64,000 bases of DNA from NCBI GenBank assembly GCA_025617745.1, contig CM046863.1, forward strand, positions 59,972,085-60,036,084. The letters run 5' to 3'. The notes under the pieces are model-generated. The model was not told where the DNA came from and made no database searches. It worked only from the letters and a program-made list of their open reading frames with translations. Made by a program: the position numbers and the translations under genes. Positions 22,319 to 33,544 of this stretch are shown piece after piece. The DNA comes from Heliocidaris erythrogramma (taxonomy: Eukaryota; Echinodermata; Echinoidea; Camarodonta; Echinometridae). Positions within the stretch are counted from its first letter, which is position 1; every line of letters starts with the position of its first letter.

Positions 22319-22796
22319 AGTGTGCAACTGTTTTATTTCTCCCTTTGTGCTATATGTACGTTTTTAAATTGGTGTATATGGCTGCTGATTTTGTTATCAA
22401 GAAAGAATGATTGTTTTTGTTTCATCTTAAACCAAAGAGATCTTTGCAAACTATTTTTTTTTAATTGTCTTTGTATGTTTGTCTCTGTCATTCATTTATG
22501 CCATAGCATGTCTAAGAGAGCATTAAAAAGAGAATAAATTACAAGAAGGAAATCCCATAAATAGTGTGAAATTAGATACATTGTCCGACATACGAGATTT
22601 TAGCATGTTCAATTACAGGAATGTTCAGAGCAAGCACTTTGGAACTGCCGTGTTATTAGACTGTTAGATATATAACGATTCGCCATCTTTGGAGGATTGT
22701 TTCTTTGCAGCACAATGCAGCACCCCGCCCCTTCCTTGAGGATTATCAATCAGGAGACATGAGATTAATAGAAACAGACCAACCTATTCACATACT
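22319..22796. other. Non-coding stretch
   Basis: No gene seen. It is AT-rich, with CAGCACAATGCAGCACC near 22710. Confidence 0.4.
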
Positions 22797-23520
22797 TTTT
22801 TGTTTGTTTTGAATGATATTTTATTGCTCCCTCTCAAGATCAATATTACATTTCAAGAAACAATCATAAGTCACATATAAAATAATTTGCATATACAAGG
22901 AAACTTAATGAAATACACTAATATCAGTAGAATTCTCTGACCTTATCCGTGATTAAACAGGATTATTTTTTTGATGAAAGGAAAAAAAAATACAATTCAC
23001 ATACTTTTTTTGTTTTGAATAATATTTTATTGCTTCCTCTCAAGAACAATATTCATTTCAAGAAACAATCATGATAAGTCACATATAAAATAATTTGCAT
23101 ATACAAGGCAACTTAATGAAATACATTAATACCAGTAAAAATTATAAAATTCTCTGAAATTATCCATAAGAAAATACAATGCATCAATTGTTGGACATAG
23201 ATATATAACTATTTTCTTTCATATAATACTTTATTGTAATAATAAAGAGCTTTTTCTTTACTTTTTTTTTTGTTTTGAATGATATTTTATTGCTCCCTCT
23301 CAAGATCAATATTACATTTCAAGAAACAATCATAAGTCACATATAAAATAATTTGCATATACCAGGAAACTTAATGAAATACACTAATATCAGTAGAATT
23401 CTCTGACCTTATCCATGATTAAACAGGATTATTTTTTCGATGAAAGGAAAAAAAATACAATACATCAACCATTAGACATAGATATATAACTATTTTCTTT
23501 CATGTAATACTTTATAGTAA
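22797..23520. repeat. Three tandem copies of a ~200-260-bp unit
   Basis: The landmark GAATGATATTTTATTGCTCC (or its variant) starts copies near 22811, 23017 and 23277. Copies 1 and 3 are almost identical, while copy 2 is more diverged. Each contains AAATAATTTGCATATAC, an octamer-like word. No coding content. Confidence 0.9.
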
Positions 23521-24150
23521 TAATAAAAAGAAATTTTGTTCCAAATACTCGTATTTAGAAAGATACATTAATATCACATTAAATCATAATATATAATATT
23601 CAGACAAAAGAAATTAAAGAACAAAGATTACAAATACCAATTATACTTTTAAACAATATAAGGTCTTCCAAAATATATGGAATAACGGAACAAAGGCTCT
23701 TTTTAGAAAGAAAGAAAAAACTATATATCGATCATTGAACATGCATTTAGAAAAAATATCAAATTATACATTATTTCTTGAAACGATTCTTTATAAGATT
23801 AAAAAAAAAATTAGAGGAAGATATACATGGCCCACCCGAACCCACCCTTAGACACTCATCTCATCCCCCCTTCCCCCTCACCATTCTCCTACCAATCACA
23901 ACTCACTCGTTCTCACTCCCACTTCTTGCCCCCCCCCCCCCCTCTCCCTCCCCCAACATATCAACACCCATGCATGCATCCAGTTCCGGTTTGCCTGTCC
24001 GTAATGAGAACATTAAAAAAACCAACAAAAAAAAAAGGCACATACTTTTTTTGTTTCCTTCACATACATGTGAAGGAAACGTGTTCGAACGCCCTCAACG
24101 GCAAAGGCGTTACAAACGCGTTATGTGAGAAGAACACTGATTGAACTCAC
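23521..24150. other. Non-coding, C-run and small hairpin
   Basis: AT-rich, then C-rich with a C14 run (23929-23942). A near-perfect 28-nt inverted repeat GTTTCCTTCACAT/ATGTGAAGGAAAC lies at 24053-24080. Confidence 0.5.
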
Positions 24151-24910
24151 GGAGAGATAAAGTGGAGAGAGAGAGAGAGAAAGAAAGAGAAAGAGAGAGA
24201 GAGGGGGGGGGGGGGGGAGGGGAGAAGAGACGAACATCCGGAGTGGAGATAGTAATGTAGATAGCTAGATAGCTAGATTAAGGAAAAAAAGAAAGAGGGG
24301 AAGGTATACGGAGAGAAAGAACAGAGAGAGAAAGAGAGAGGGAGAAAGGGGTGAGAAAAAGAGTGTGGGTGTGTGTGCCTGTGTGTGTGTTTGAGAGAGA
24401 GAGAGAGAGAGAGGATGGGGGCGCAGATTAAACAATTAACAACCTTTAATTATTATTATATTTCTGCATTAAATAAAGAGAAGGTATCTTTTGGGAGTTT
24501 ACGTCAACCTCTCTCTCTCTCTCCCGTTTACTTTTTCCCCACTCCGAGTTTCTGTTACCCCCCCCCCCCCCCCCCCCCCCCCGGTCTTGACCTTTCTCTC
24601 TCTCTCTCTCTGTGTATATAATGTCTTCCAGCTCTTTTCTCACCCTCTACTCTATCTTTCCTCTTCTTTGAACTCTCTTTAGTATTATGTTCTTCTTCTC
24701 TTTATCTGTATTATTTGCCTCTATTTCACTCTTTTTGTATTCTCTCTCTCTCTCTCTCTATCATGTTCTCGATCTCTCCTCTCCTTCCACTCCCTGTCAC
24801 CCGTCCATCCCCCCTCTCTCTCTCTCTTTTGATTCTCCCGCCCCCGAATCCTCCCCCTCCCCTCTCCATATCTCTCTCTCTCTCTCTCTCTCGTTCTCTC
24901 ACTCCACACG
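24151..24910. repeat. GA then CT low-complexity block
   Basis: (GA)n-type sequence occupies about 24160-24415 with a G15 run (24203-24217). (CT)n-type sequence occupies about 24510-24900 with a C25 run (24558-24582). The opposite-strand composition of the two halves could let them pair. All open frames here are Ser/Leu/Arg/Glu low-complexity by-products. Confidence 0.92.
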
Positions 24911-25600
24911 CCACACTGTCAGAGATGTTCATGAAAATATTTTATTATACAACGTTTAAACAATATTGTCAAATAAATGAACATGAACGAGTATAATATA
25001 CTCGGTAGAGATCGATTGAAGCTACCTGCACGTCAAAAGCACAGTGATACAATGTTTTGTCACTAGATGGCGCTCGACCACCCAATAGTCATTCTCGTAA
25101 TGACAAAATGGAAGTGCCCTTTGCTTATTCTTTTTTTCGGGTAGGCCTACAAATTATTTTAAGGTGTCATGTTTTTTGTTCATTTTTAGGAAAAAGACGT
25201 CATTCCACTACAACTTAGTGATTGAATTTTTTTTTTAATGGATTCCTCTGTCTTAAGCGTGAATTTCATTCCAAAACGAAGGAATTCCAAATAAGACTCC
25301 CTAACAGGTGGATTTTCTTACACAATCGCAAATTAACTCAAGGACAATTCCATGACCCTATTCCACATGTTCGTTTTAGGTAATTTGTCATCGTAATGTT
25401 TGCACATTCCAATAGGTGATGGACAAGACTCATTGCCGCATAGAGTTATTTTTTTTTTAATGTCTTTCCGATATAGTTGACTTTGATTTGGTTTGATTTA
25501 AAAACGGGAAATTGTCCAGATAAGTTGTTCTCCTCACTACCGCAGCCGCACAACCAATCTGACGGGGATCAATAACTATTTTTCTAAAAAAACAAACGCA
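24911..25600. other. Non-coding stretch with CTCF-like word
   Basis: No gene. It contains a CTCF-like motif (listed separately) and otherwise ordinary AT-rich sequence. Confidence 0.4.
25060..25074 (+). promoter_or_regulatory. CTCF-like motif
   Basis: TCACTAGATGGCGCT closely fits the animal CTCF core (CCACTAGRKGGCGCT style). It lies in unique-looking sequence. One match in 64 kb can occur by chance. Confidence 0.35.
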
Positions 25601-25610
25601 GGCGGGATGC

Positions 25611-25639
25611 GGGGGGGGGGGGGGGGGGGGGGGGGGGGG
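25611..25639. repeat. Poly(G) run, 29 G
   Basis: The longest of about 16 G or C homopolymers of 14 or more in this window. No coding frame can cross it meaningfully. Confidence 0.95.
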
Positions 25640-26204
25640 AGTACGAATCCCATTTTGAAACCTAAGTGGCATACCTTAAGTACACAACCCCCAACATGTG
25701 CAATTTTCGACCCAAAAGCATTTTGAAATTGTGACTGATTTTTGTTTAGTTAGAAATTTGTTACAAAAATTATTGTGCAGCCCTTATTTAAAACCCTGGA
25801 TGGCACCCCCTGATAATGACAAGATCGACATCCCCGCTCTCATTTGCTATGTTGAGCAAAAATGATAAACCCATACAGAATCACTAACTATATATTTTTA
25901 TTTTATTTTTTCCCCCTTCTCACTTTTTTTGGAATGACAATTATTTTTTTCGAATCCACCCTCCCCTCCCCATAATATTTGCGGCGATATAAGGCCAGAC
26001 TTTCTGCAAACATCAGGGAAAAACATTTTTGTTTGTGTGTGTGTAATCATCATTACATTATTCATGGAGCAAAATTCAACAAATCAATCAAAATCATTTG
26101 GAATATTATACAATTCTATTGATTGTTTGTAATCTACTGCATGTCTCATTTCCTGTGAGTCTTATATAGGTTTGATAGTTGGAATCGGTGATGCGGAGTA
26201 CTGC
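25640..26204. other. Non-coding stretch
   Basis: No gene or repeat family that I can support, apart from T-rich and GT-rich tracts near 25895-25950 and 26035. Confidence 0.4.
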
Positions 26205-26275
26205 GGCCTATCTGTGGAGGCTCTTGGCGAGAGGTCCCGGGTTCGATCCTCACCCGATACTGAAATCCTTAGAGA
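26205..26275 (+). mobile_element. tRNA-like (B-box) SINE fragment
   Basis: CCCGGGTTCGATCCTCACCC (26237-26256) contains a perfect B box, and upstream GGCCTATCTGTGGAGGCTC is vaguely tRNA-like. The T-arm stem does not pair, so a functional tRNA is unlikely. Confidence 0.35.
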
Positions 26276-26289
26276 AGGTGTTTTACCCA

Positions 26290-26490
26290 AATTACTGTAA
26301 AAGTGGAAATTTTCACGCGATTAACTTTTCGCTCTCGGCCTAATTTCACTTGTTTTTAATTTCACCGACGTGCTTAATTGACTCATGGGCCAAAGAATAA
26401 AATAATAAACCAAAATATTCGCGTGATTTTATTTTCGCGCAGAATGCATGCACGAAAATTTCCACACCACGAAATATTCCACTCTCGACC
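26290..26490. mobile_element. Fold-back element with TGTAAAAGTGGAAATTTTC end
   Basis: The left CTGTAAAAGTGGAAATTTTC (26296-26315) has its complement-like partner CGAAAATTTCCAC (26453-26465) on the right. Inner TTTTCGC/GCGAAAA-type words add to the fold. Limits are approximate. Confidence 0.45.
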
Positions 26491-27868
26491 CAGGTGTATT
26501 AAATTGGTACTTGACAATACTGGTGTAATAATATTTGCAGGGCCAACAGGAAGAGCAGTAATATGGCTACGTTATAAGACGCAATTATTACTATATGATG
26601 GAGGGAGGGGAGGGCTTCACGTTCAAAGATTTTCTTTTTATTATTATTACTATCATTTTCATTATTGTTATATTTACTATCATTATCATTATTATTAACA
26701 TGATTATTATTATTAGCAGAAGTAGTATTATTTATTGTTGTTAATTTTATTATTGTTAGTATTATTATTATTCGTAGTAGTAGTAGTAGTAGTAGAAGTA
26801 GTAGTAGTAGTAGCATTAGTAGAAGTAATAGCAGTAGTATCATTATTATTAGTAGTAGTGGTGGTAGTATTGTTATCATTACTATTATTATCATGACAAT
26901 CATTACACTTACCGCAGCAAAAAGTGGCCAAATTAAACTGCGGTGAGTGGCCAAATTTGCGATGATCATAAAATCCATTGCATAAAGCAGCGAGCGGTAA
27001 AATGCAGCAGTATCTCATCCAAAATCTACGGTAACTTTGCAACCCTCCTGACCCTCGCCGTAAACTATACGATAACAGACACCAATGAATACATGTACTC
27101 ATTACATATGAATATTGTTTGTGCCATTTATTTGTGCTTTTTTTTAAAGGAGGGCATATAAAATATGAATTTCATTTGACATTTTGGTCAGTACAAAATT
27201 CTGCGTACACAAGCGGGGCTAGATATAAATGGTAAAGCCGGGGTAATAGTATGATTGTAGGACCATCAGGGAGAACAGTACATAATACTGATGATGCTAT
27301 CCTGGGTAAAGAAGACATATTATTATTATTATAACAGGAAGCCGGGTTGATAATTGTTTCTGGGCTGTCCATGCACCCCTGCTTTTTGTATTCAGTCTTG
27401 TTCACAAACATGACAAAGAGAGTAAACGCAGAAACGTCAGTAGCATTGTTAGTAGACGTACATGAAAATGCTTGTATGAAACCACATGACTGCATTTTTT
27501 TTTTGGTGCTAATTATATGCCGCAAATGTAAAGTGTCGCAAATGACATTCTTATGTGTGCTTGTAATATCTTGTTCAATTCTCCTGAGTAATTTATCCAT
27601 GAAGTCTGACCGGTAGGCCTACCATTGTCTCGTCATCAGCACAGTACTGCATCGATCAGCAAAGCAGTCTGCATGGCCGACCATGGTGACGCATATGCCA
27701 AAGACAGACAACACTCTATTTAAAAAGAAAGTTATATCTATCTGAAAGAATGTATTTTTTTAAATTTTCATCAATATAACAACACTTAATAAATAGAATA
27801 CAGTGTATACCGAATGATGGAAAGTCGTCAGGGCAATCAAAATATAAAACCCATGTATAAGTGCTCTC
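26491..27868. other. Non-coding with ATT/TAG microsatellites
   Basis: ATT/TAG/AGT microsatellites fill about 26635-26900 and generate Leu/Asn/Thr-rich frames. The minus-strand frame at 27172-27600 (142 codons) has no recognisable domain, and I do not call it. Confidence 0.5.
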
Positions 27869-28581
27869 TTAACCCTAACTAGGCCGGGGTATTTTGGGAG
27901 TCCTTATGGCCGGGGGAAGGGGGGGGGGGGGGGGCTCCAGGGCCCCCCCCCCCCTAAGATCTCGGCAACGGTTGACTCTGCGCGCATGAAATTCGGCACA
28001 GATGTAGATTAACTTGTGTAGAACACAATCCCGGTGTATTTTTTTCAATATTCTTGTTCGTTTTTTTTTCTCAAAATGGTAAATTTTGCTATATGAAGAT
28101 GAAAATGGATTGAATATTGGCTGTAACTGGACCTCTAAGACTCACAAATACATAAAAAGAAAGAAAATTGGGTAAAACGGTGTTTTATTAAATTTGCATA
28201 ACTCATTAATATGCAAATTAGCTGTGTCATGTGTATTACAAGGAAATAATGTATTTCTTTGTTTTTATTCTTATGTATTTTTTTGTTTTAAATTGTATGT
28301 ATTTTTTTGTTTTTGAATTTTAATGTATTCTATTGTTTGCCAACCATAAAGCATATTAATGAATATTGGGATAATAAACAAGAAATTGTAATGATTACTA
28401 GGAATGGTTACTTTTTTGCCATATAGACTAATACACACATGAATGGAGAATTTGATCAGTTTGCTTCATATGTGATCAATAATTGTAATCTGACACCAGA
28501 ACCGTATGACCGATCCACATAAATGAGGTATCATAATGTGCGTGAAACAGCACGGAAAAAAGTCGGGCTAGTTAGGGTTAA
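27869..28581. mobile_element. piggyBac-type MITE, TTAA target
   Basis: TTAA flanks both ends (27869-27872 and 28578-28581). The termini CCCTAACTAGGCCGGG and the complement of CCCTAACTAGCCCGAC are inverted repeats beginning CCC, as in piggyBac elements. No transposase frame occurs. It carries a G16 and a C12 run near its left end. Its right TTAA is the first four bases of another MITE (TTAAGGCTCGTTCAAATATG), so it landed on that element's end. Confidence 0.78.
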
Positions 28582-28720
28582 GGCTCGTTCAAATATGACA
28601 CGGGAAACTAGCGGTTACATAAATGGCAAGTGGAGATGAAAAAAATGTAGCTGCGTGCAACTGAGGTCCTATATACCTATTCACTTAAATGTGTGTCTTA
28701 GGATACAGAAAGGTGATGTG
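28578..28720. mobile_element. Left part of a TTAAGGCTCG MITE
   Basis: TTAAGGCTCGTTCAAATATG, then AAATGGCAAGTGGAGATG and GAGGTCCTAT, match the element at 49476-49665 (AATGGCAAGTGGGGATG, AAGGTCCTAT). The right end was not identified with confidence. Confidence 0.5.
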
Positions 28721-29726
28721 CGTTACATTCAATGTCGCTATAAATAAACCACCGCCATAAACCAGCAGTCAATCCCCTCATGTATGCAAAGAAGAATTTT
28801 TAGGATGCAGTATTAAGTCATGCATAATTACTATCATGCAAATCATAACAATTCAATCAAATAATACATTCATTATAGATAATGCAATCGTATTTGTTGT
28901 TTTAAGAATTTACGATGATTTATTGTTATGTATAAAATAAATTATTCCATTTCTATTCTAATAATTTGGAGAGGTGGCAGGACCTCCTAAAACTTAATTT
29001 CATGTTGTTGCTGTACCTTTAATATAGCTGTTATTGTGTTTCCGTTTAACTTTTGGAGGAAGATAATGGTAATGAAATGAAAAATCAAAGGGGGGAAAAT
29101 GTTACCATGACATATTTCAATATATTATTCCTAAGGAATTATTGATATAACTTTCACGTTGTTAATATGCACATTTTTAAAAGAAGTTCATGTATTATTT
29201 TGTTTTTCCTCATAATTTTAAGCTTGTTTGTTGAATAAATCCGAAAGGATAATCCCTGGCACTTAATTATTATTATCATAGATCACGGTTTATAAATAAA
29301 AAATAAAAATACATGAATGAAATAACAATAAATAAATGGATAAATAAAATAAACTGGGGGAGAGGACTCTTCTTCTATTATGTTACCAAATTACCAGTGC
29401 AGTTCTAACCAAAACAAGAATAAGGCTGCCATTGGTGGCTATCATTCTATTGTTAGCTAATTCATAAAAAAAATGATCAAAAGTTTCCCAGGCTAGGCTA
29501 CATGAAAATTACGAAATAATTCTTTTAAAAAATTGGATACTCTTTAAGTTAGTTTGGCTGTGATTCAACACATTTCAAGCAAACCTGTCGTTGATTCGCC
29601 GCCGGAGCTCTGGCGTCGGTGTACAGTTATGTCCTAGGCCGATTACCTCGCGCAGTCGATTGCTCGGTTACTCACTCGAGCTGACGAGCAGGAGACGTTC
29701 TCATCCATGACATCGGTAACTTCTAT
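28721..29726. other. Non-coding stretch
   Basis: AT-rich and nothing recognised. A GAAT/AAATA-rich patch lies at 29290-29350. Confidence 0.4.
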
Positions 29727-30640
29727 TTAAAGGAGAATTAACCCCTGAGTACAAATTTACTTATATTGAAAGGTGTAGTATATTCCTACTTATTGGCCTA
29801 AATCATTTTCCAATAAGATATCAGAAAAGGGTATAATAAAGATATTCCAACACCCGGTATCGTCTACTACTCATTTGCATGGGGGCTGCCATTTTCTTGC
29901 TGATTTGGATTTGTACATGAACCATTGAGAAATGTTCCGGTCAGGAAGATATTTTGAATCCAAGACCTAAATTGATTTTCTTCATTACCTAAAATCCCAT
30001 ATGTGACGAAAAATATAAAGTGGGTGTTTACATGATTTATAAAAATTAAATCTTTATAATGATACTTTTAAATTGTCTGGTTTTGCTTAACAAAAATCTA
30101 TTTTCTTGGGTTTGCCAAACAGAGCAGAGCATAATATATGCAGCATGCATTCTGACTTTTCAAGTCCCATTATCCGAAAGCAGGTGAATGCATAGTTTGC
30201 CGCTATAGATGCTCAGGGAAGAAGCATCCATAAAATTTGAATTAATTTGCTCCGTCCATTGCGTCACAGTATCTAGAAAATAGATTTATATTAAGCGAAT
30301 ATCGATTTTCAACAGAAATATATAAGGAAATCTTCAGTTTAAAAATAAATTGACATATCTATTCTATATTTTAAATCTCAAATGGGTTTTTAATTTTGAA
30401 AAAGTCAATTGGGCATTTGGATTAAGAAAATCTTCTTGTACACATACAAAAAATGGCAGCCCCCATGTATTGCTAGCAGACGATACATATTGCTAGCAGA
30501 TGATAAATTTTGCTCAGAAAATCTTGATTCGTATCGATCTCGTATATTTTGACGCGAAGCCATATAGTCTAACAAGTAGGAATAAATAACACATTTGAAC
30601 ACTATCGTCTTTATATTGTTTGAGGTTAATTCTCCTTTAA
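29727..30640. mobile_element. TTAA-flanked element, relative of 11400-12189
   Basis: TTAA sits at 29727-29730 and 30637-30640. The left AAAGGAGAATTAACC and the right, its complement GGTTAATTCTCCTTT, are terminal inverted repeats. Further in, ATGGGGGCTGCCATTTT (left) and AAAATGGCAGCCCCCAT (right) pair and match the family word in the 11.4-kb element. A local duplication TTGCTAGCAGA occurs near 30470-30505. No transposase. Confidence 0.78.
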
Positions 30641-31509
30641 AACTATTCACATCTCTCATTTTATCAAAGTTATATCATACAGATAATTTAAAAGGTAAAA
30701 CCACGTTTATTTTACTTGAGTGACACCTTCAAAGTAGAAAATTGTACACAATCATTCAGATTAGGACCCGAATTAAATTTTGTCATGACACTGTTCTAAA
30801 CGTCGAAACCACCCGAAGCGGATAACTGGGCACTTGCCTATATCTTGCATCTTCAACAAAAACTTCGATGAGTTTTGTTCGACATCGTTCGTGAATACTA
30901 CTTTTCTTACTACTTAAATTTATATAATTCCCGAAAAGAAACAATTCTAATAATCAGATAAAAATTTGTTTTGATATTCGCTAGAATATTTATTCAAAAT
31001 AACAATGTATGTTAAATATATAGGAATTTACTTTGAACATTATTTTCTAGAGACTGGGCAATAAATCTCGTCCGCGAAGATTGAAATAATTATTGATTAT
31101 TTATAGGTTTTACACAATGGATCTAAGTGATTATGATAGGATAACATAGAAGCGAGATGAAATCATTGTAACTCCTATTGAAACTATTATGGTAACTCAG
31201 AGTATTATGTGACAGGTTTTGTTTTTAACGTTACCTCCTTGCATACCTTTTAATGTTAACCCGATGAGTACTGTATTCTCTCAATCCCATAGGCTTAATA
31301 CAGGGACCATCCGGTTACCGGCGTAGGCAAAGGGTTCAACGAGGTTTGTATTTGTTATTGGTATAAACAAATTAAAGAATAAACAATAACAAAATAGTAT
31401 TCTATTAGTCATGATCTCATTTTGGAAAAATATCATAGGACTCGTAGAGTTCTTTTGAAATTTCCATGAGTTTGTCCGTAATCATTACCAACCAGACTAG
31501 GTTTCTGTG
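30641..31509. other. Non-coding stretch
   Basis: No gene or supported repeat seen. Confidence 0.4.
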
Positions 31510-31690
31510 TGGGTTGAATTACATTTAGAATTGTGTCAATTCCAAAGCTGGGTGCGTTTGTAGCTCAGTTGTGTAGCCGGGATTAGCGTTTCGAAACAGA
31601 TATAAAACACTGTTTTGAAACGTTGATTTATGGTACCCTATTAATACCTCCTTTCTCCACACAAATAGGGCTCTGCCTCTTTGGGAGTGC
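31510..31690. repeat. Diverged dispersed repeat (partner 34000-34165)
   Basis: Shares TGTGTCAATT..GTGTGTA, a TTTGAAACGCTGTTT-type segment and CACACAAATAGGGCTCTGCC with 34000-34165, same orientation. Identity is moderate. Confidence 0.6.
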
Positions 31691-32312
31691 TATAACTGTG
31701 TTTTAAAATCCGTGAGAAACGCTAGATAACAGCTGTTCTCTGACTGCCCAACGGTATGACCCTTGCACGCCGACGGCTGCCCGTACAACAATGTCAGTGT
31801 TCCGCATGGAGATAGTATGTGTGATTATGATTTACACTTGTGTACACGCTGTACTACAACTTGCCGTTGTCGAAGTACTGTCCCGGTATCTAAATTAGTC
31901 TTCACCTCTCACTTGGTTAATGTTTAACTTGAGTAGGAAAACACTTCACAGCAGCTTATTTTTATTAGTACCTTGTTGAGTATCATCTAATATCAAAGAA
32001 ATGTGACGAATAGTTTTTGAGGGTTTACCAAAACTGTACAATACATGTAAGGTAAATACTAATACGTCATGATGAATAATTCCTCATTCTCTTCATCTAG
32101 TTACAACGACAATACGATCAAAACCGAAAATGAACATTTAACTGAATATTCAAAGCATTAATTTAAAAAAAAATAATTGAGAAAATGTCGGAAAGAAAAA
32201 AGCCTTCAAGTAAAATTTGCAAACAGATCCTAGTTTAAAACTTTGGGTTGATAACAATAAAGTGTCAAATTTGCTTTTACTGCTGGTAAATTATAAGCCT
32301 GGTAAAATTATG

Positions 32313-32378
32313 TTAAACTCACCTAACATTGTCACATCATGTTTCAACATGATGTGACATAATGTTAGGTGAGTTTAA
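32313..32378. repeat. Hairpin inside duplication E, copy 1 only
   Basis: TTAAACTCACCTAACATT..CACATCATGTT is followed two bases later by its complement AACATGATGTGACATAATG..GGTGAGTTTAA. Arms are about 31 bp with few mismatches. The sister copy at about 39255 has only the right arm. Confidence 0.9.
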
Positions 32379-32399
32379 GAAGATGATAAATGAGAAGGG

Positions 32400-32603
32400 A
32401 AAGCGGGTGAAACAGAGGAGAGAGAGAGAATGAGAGAGAAGGGAGAGAGAGATTAAAGAAGGAGAGAGAGAGGAGGAGAAAAGGGAGAGATAGATGAGAG
32501 GGAGAGAGAGAGAGAGAGAGAATGAGACAGGAGAGAAGGATAGAGGATAGAGAAAGAAAGAAAGAGAAGAAGGATACAGGAGAGAGAGGGGGAGATTGAC
32601 AAA

Positions 32604-32637
<34 letters not shown>

Positions 32638-32700
32638 CTAGAGAAAGAGGAATTAAAGAGAGAGTGAGAGGAGGAGGATAGAGTGAGGAGTATTTGTAGC
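32400..32700. repeat. GA-rich low-complexity tract
   Basis: Continuous AGAGAG/GGAGAG sequence with a GT run near 32605. The 174-codon minus-strand Ser/Leu-rich frame across it is a low-complexity by-product. Confidence 0.92.
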
Positions 32701-33153
32701 AGTTTTCCTATAGATAAAATTAATGTGAACTGAAAATGCCTAAATCTATTATCTATTGAAGATTTATTTATCAAGGTAGAACGAGACCTCCACGTTGCAT
32801 CATCTTTGCATCTGAAAATCATTTTCCCATGCATTTGGATTGTGAACAGTTTCTGACACAATCATGGTATAATTACGTAGAAAAGTAGCCTACAGTAACA
32901 AAGTTTAGAAACTTATTTGTGTTTAACGAAATTATATAATCTATCATCATGTGCTTCTATTTCTTTTTTCTATAAACTGACTCCTTATTAGATTATAGAA
33001 TGTTGGCGATAGAGGGGAGTTAAATTTTAAATGTGACTCAGATGTCAAATTTTGAAAATTCAGGCAGTCAGGATTTCAATAATCTCTGGAGCTGAGCTGA
33101 GCTCTTATAGATTCATTTGTTTTGTAGTTTCTTTGATTTTTTTTTTTCTGTAG
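32701..33153. other. Non-coding stretch ending in a splice-acceptor-like tract
   Basis: AT-rich with no gene. A T-rich run and CTGTAG lead into the exon candidate at 33154. Confidence 0.4.
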
Positions 33154-33335
33154 CTGTAAGTTCGGAACCCAATTTCCCAAGCCAAGCCGCAGCTGCAGCA
33201 ACCAGCTCCGACGTCCCTGTACAATATATAGACCCTATCCTGGCTCAGCTAGCTCACCACTGCGTGAGAGGGTTTCTGTCGCGTCGGCTGGGCCAGTCGG
33301 CCCGGCTCAGGTCCGGATGTAAAGAGCTGTGCTAG
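33154..33335 (+). CDS. Candidate exon with IQ-like/CP110-like segment
   Basis: After a long T tract and CTGTAG the frame reads Ala/Ser/Pro-rich sequence, then YIDPILAQLAHHCVRGFLSR followed by a short basic tail and TAG at 33333-33335. CVRGFLSRRL resembles an IQ-type helix (RGxxxRR) and, from memory, the short RG-[FY]-L-x-RRL segment of centriolar CP110. A GAT|GTAAAG donor at 33319 would make it a symmetrical phase 1-1 exon of 165 nt instead of a last exon. Its incoming phase (1) does not match the LRR exon at 12240-12336, so it probably belongs to another transcript. GC content is higher than in the flanks, consistent with coding. The name is a guess, while the exon itself is moderately likely. 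Confidence 0.4.
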
Positions 33336-33544
33336 CAGCCGTGCGAGCGCACGGTTGCCATGAATACTGCCGGTAACTTTAGATTTTACTTCGATTCTAG
33401 ATCCAATTAAAAAGGGGGAAAATGAAGATTATCGTCTTTACGAAAGTAAGTTTACCCCACTCTCTCAGTTGGTACCAGCAGACTTTATAAACTTTGTTAA
33501 TATCGCTCCTCGCCTTTGCAATGATTATCCCGTTGCGACCGTGC
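33336..33544. other. Non-coding stretch
   Basis: No poly(A) signal or gene feature that I can support directly after the exon candidate. Confidence 0.35.

Larger units (their letters stand above)
31696..32700. repeat. Segmental duplication E, copy 1 (partner 38640-39600)
   Basis: Collinear with 38640-39600, about 7 kb away and in the same orientation: AACGCTAGATAACAGCT, GACTGCCCAACG, GTGTTCCGCATGGA, AATACGTCATGA, and AACATGATGTGACATAATG followed by a GA-rich tract. Copy 1 has an extra inverted segment that makes a hairpin at 32313-32378. Confidence 0.88.

Noticed and set aside
24373..24996. Ser/Leu/Pro- and Arg/Glu-rich frames on both strands
   Set aside because: Translations of GA/CT microsatellite and C-run sequence.
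26237..26256. Possible tRNA gene
   Set aside because: A B box is present, but the T-arm and acceptor stems do not pair and the A box is poor. Kept only as a SINE-like fragment.
26499..27102. 159- and 124-codon minus-strand frames
   Set aside because: Ile/Leu/Asn/Thr-rich translation of ATT/TAG microsatellites.
27172..27600. 142-codon minus-strand frame
   Set aside because: No domain, poor composition and no splice or promoter context. Length alone is not persuasive in 64 kb.
32337..32861. 174-codon minus-strand Ser/Leu-rich frame
   Set aside because: Translation of the GA-rich tract in duplication E. The sister tract gives a similar spurious frame at 39278-39616.
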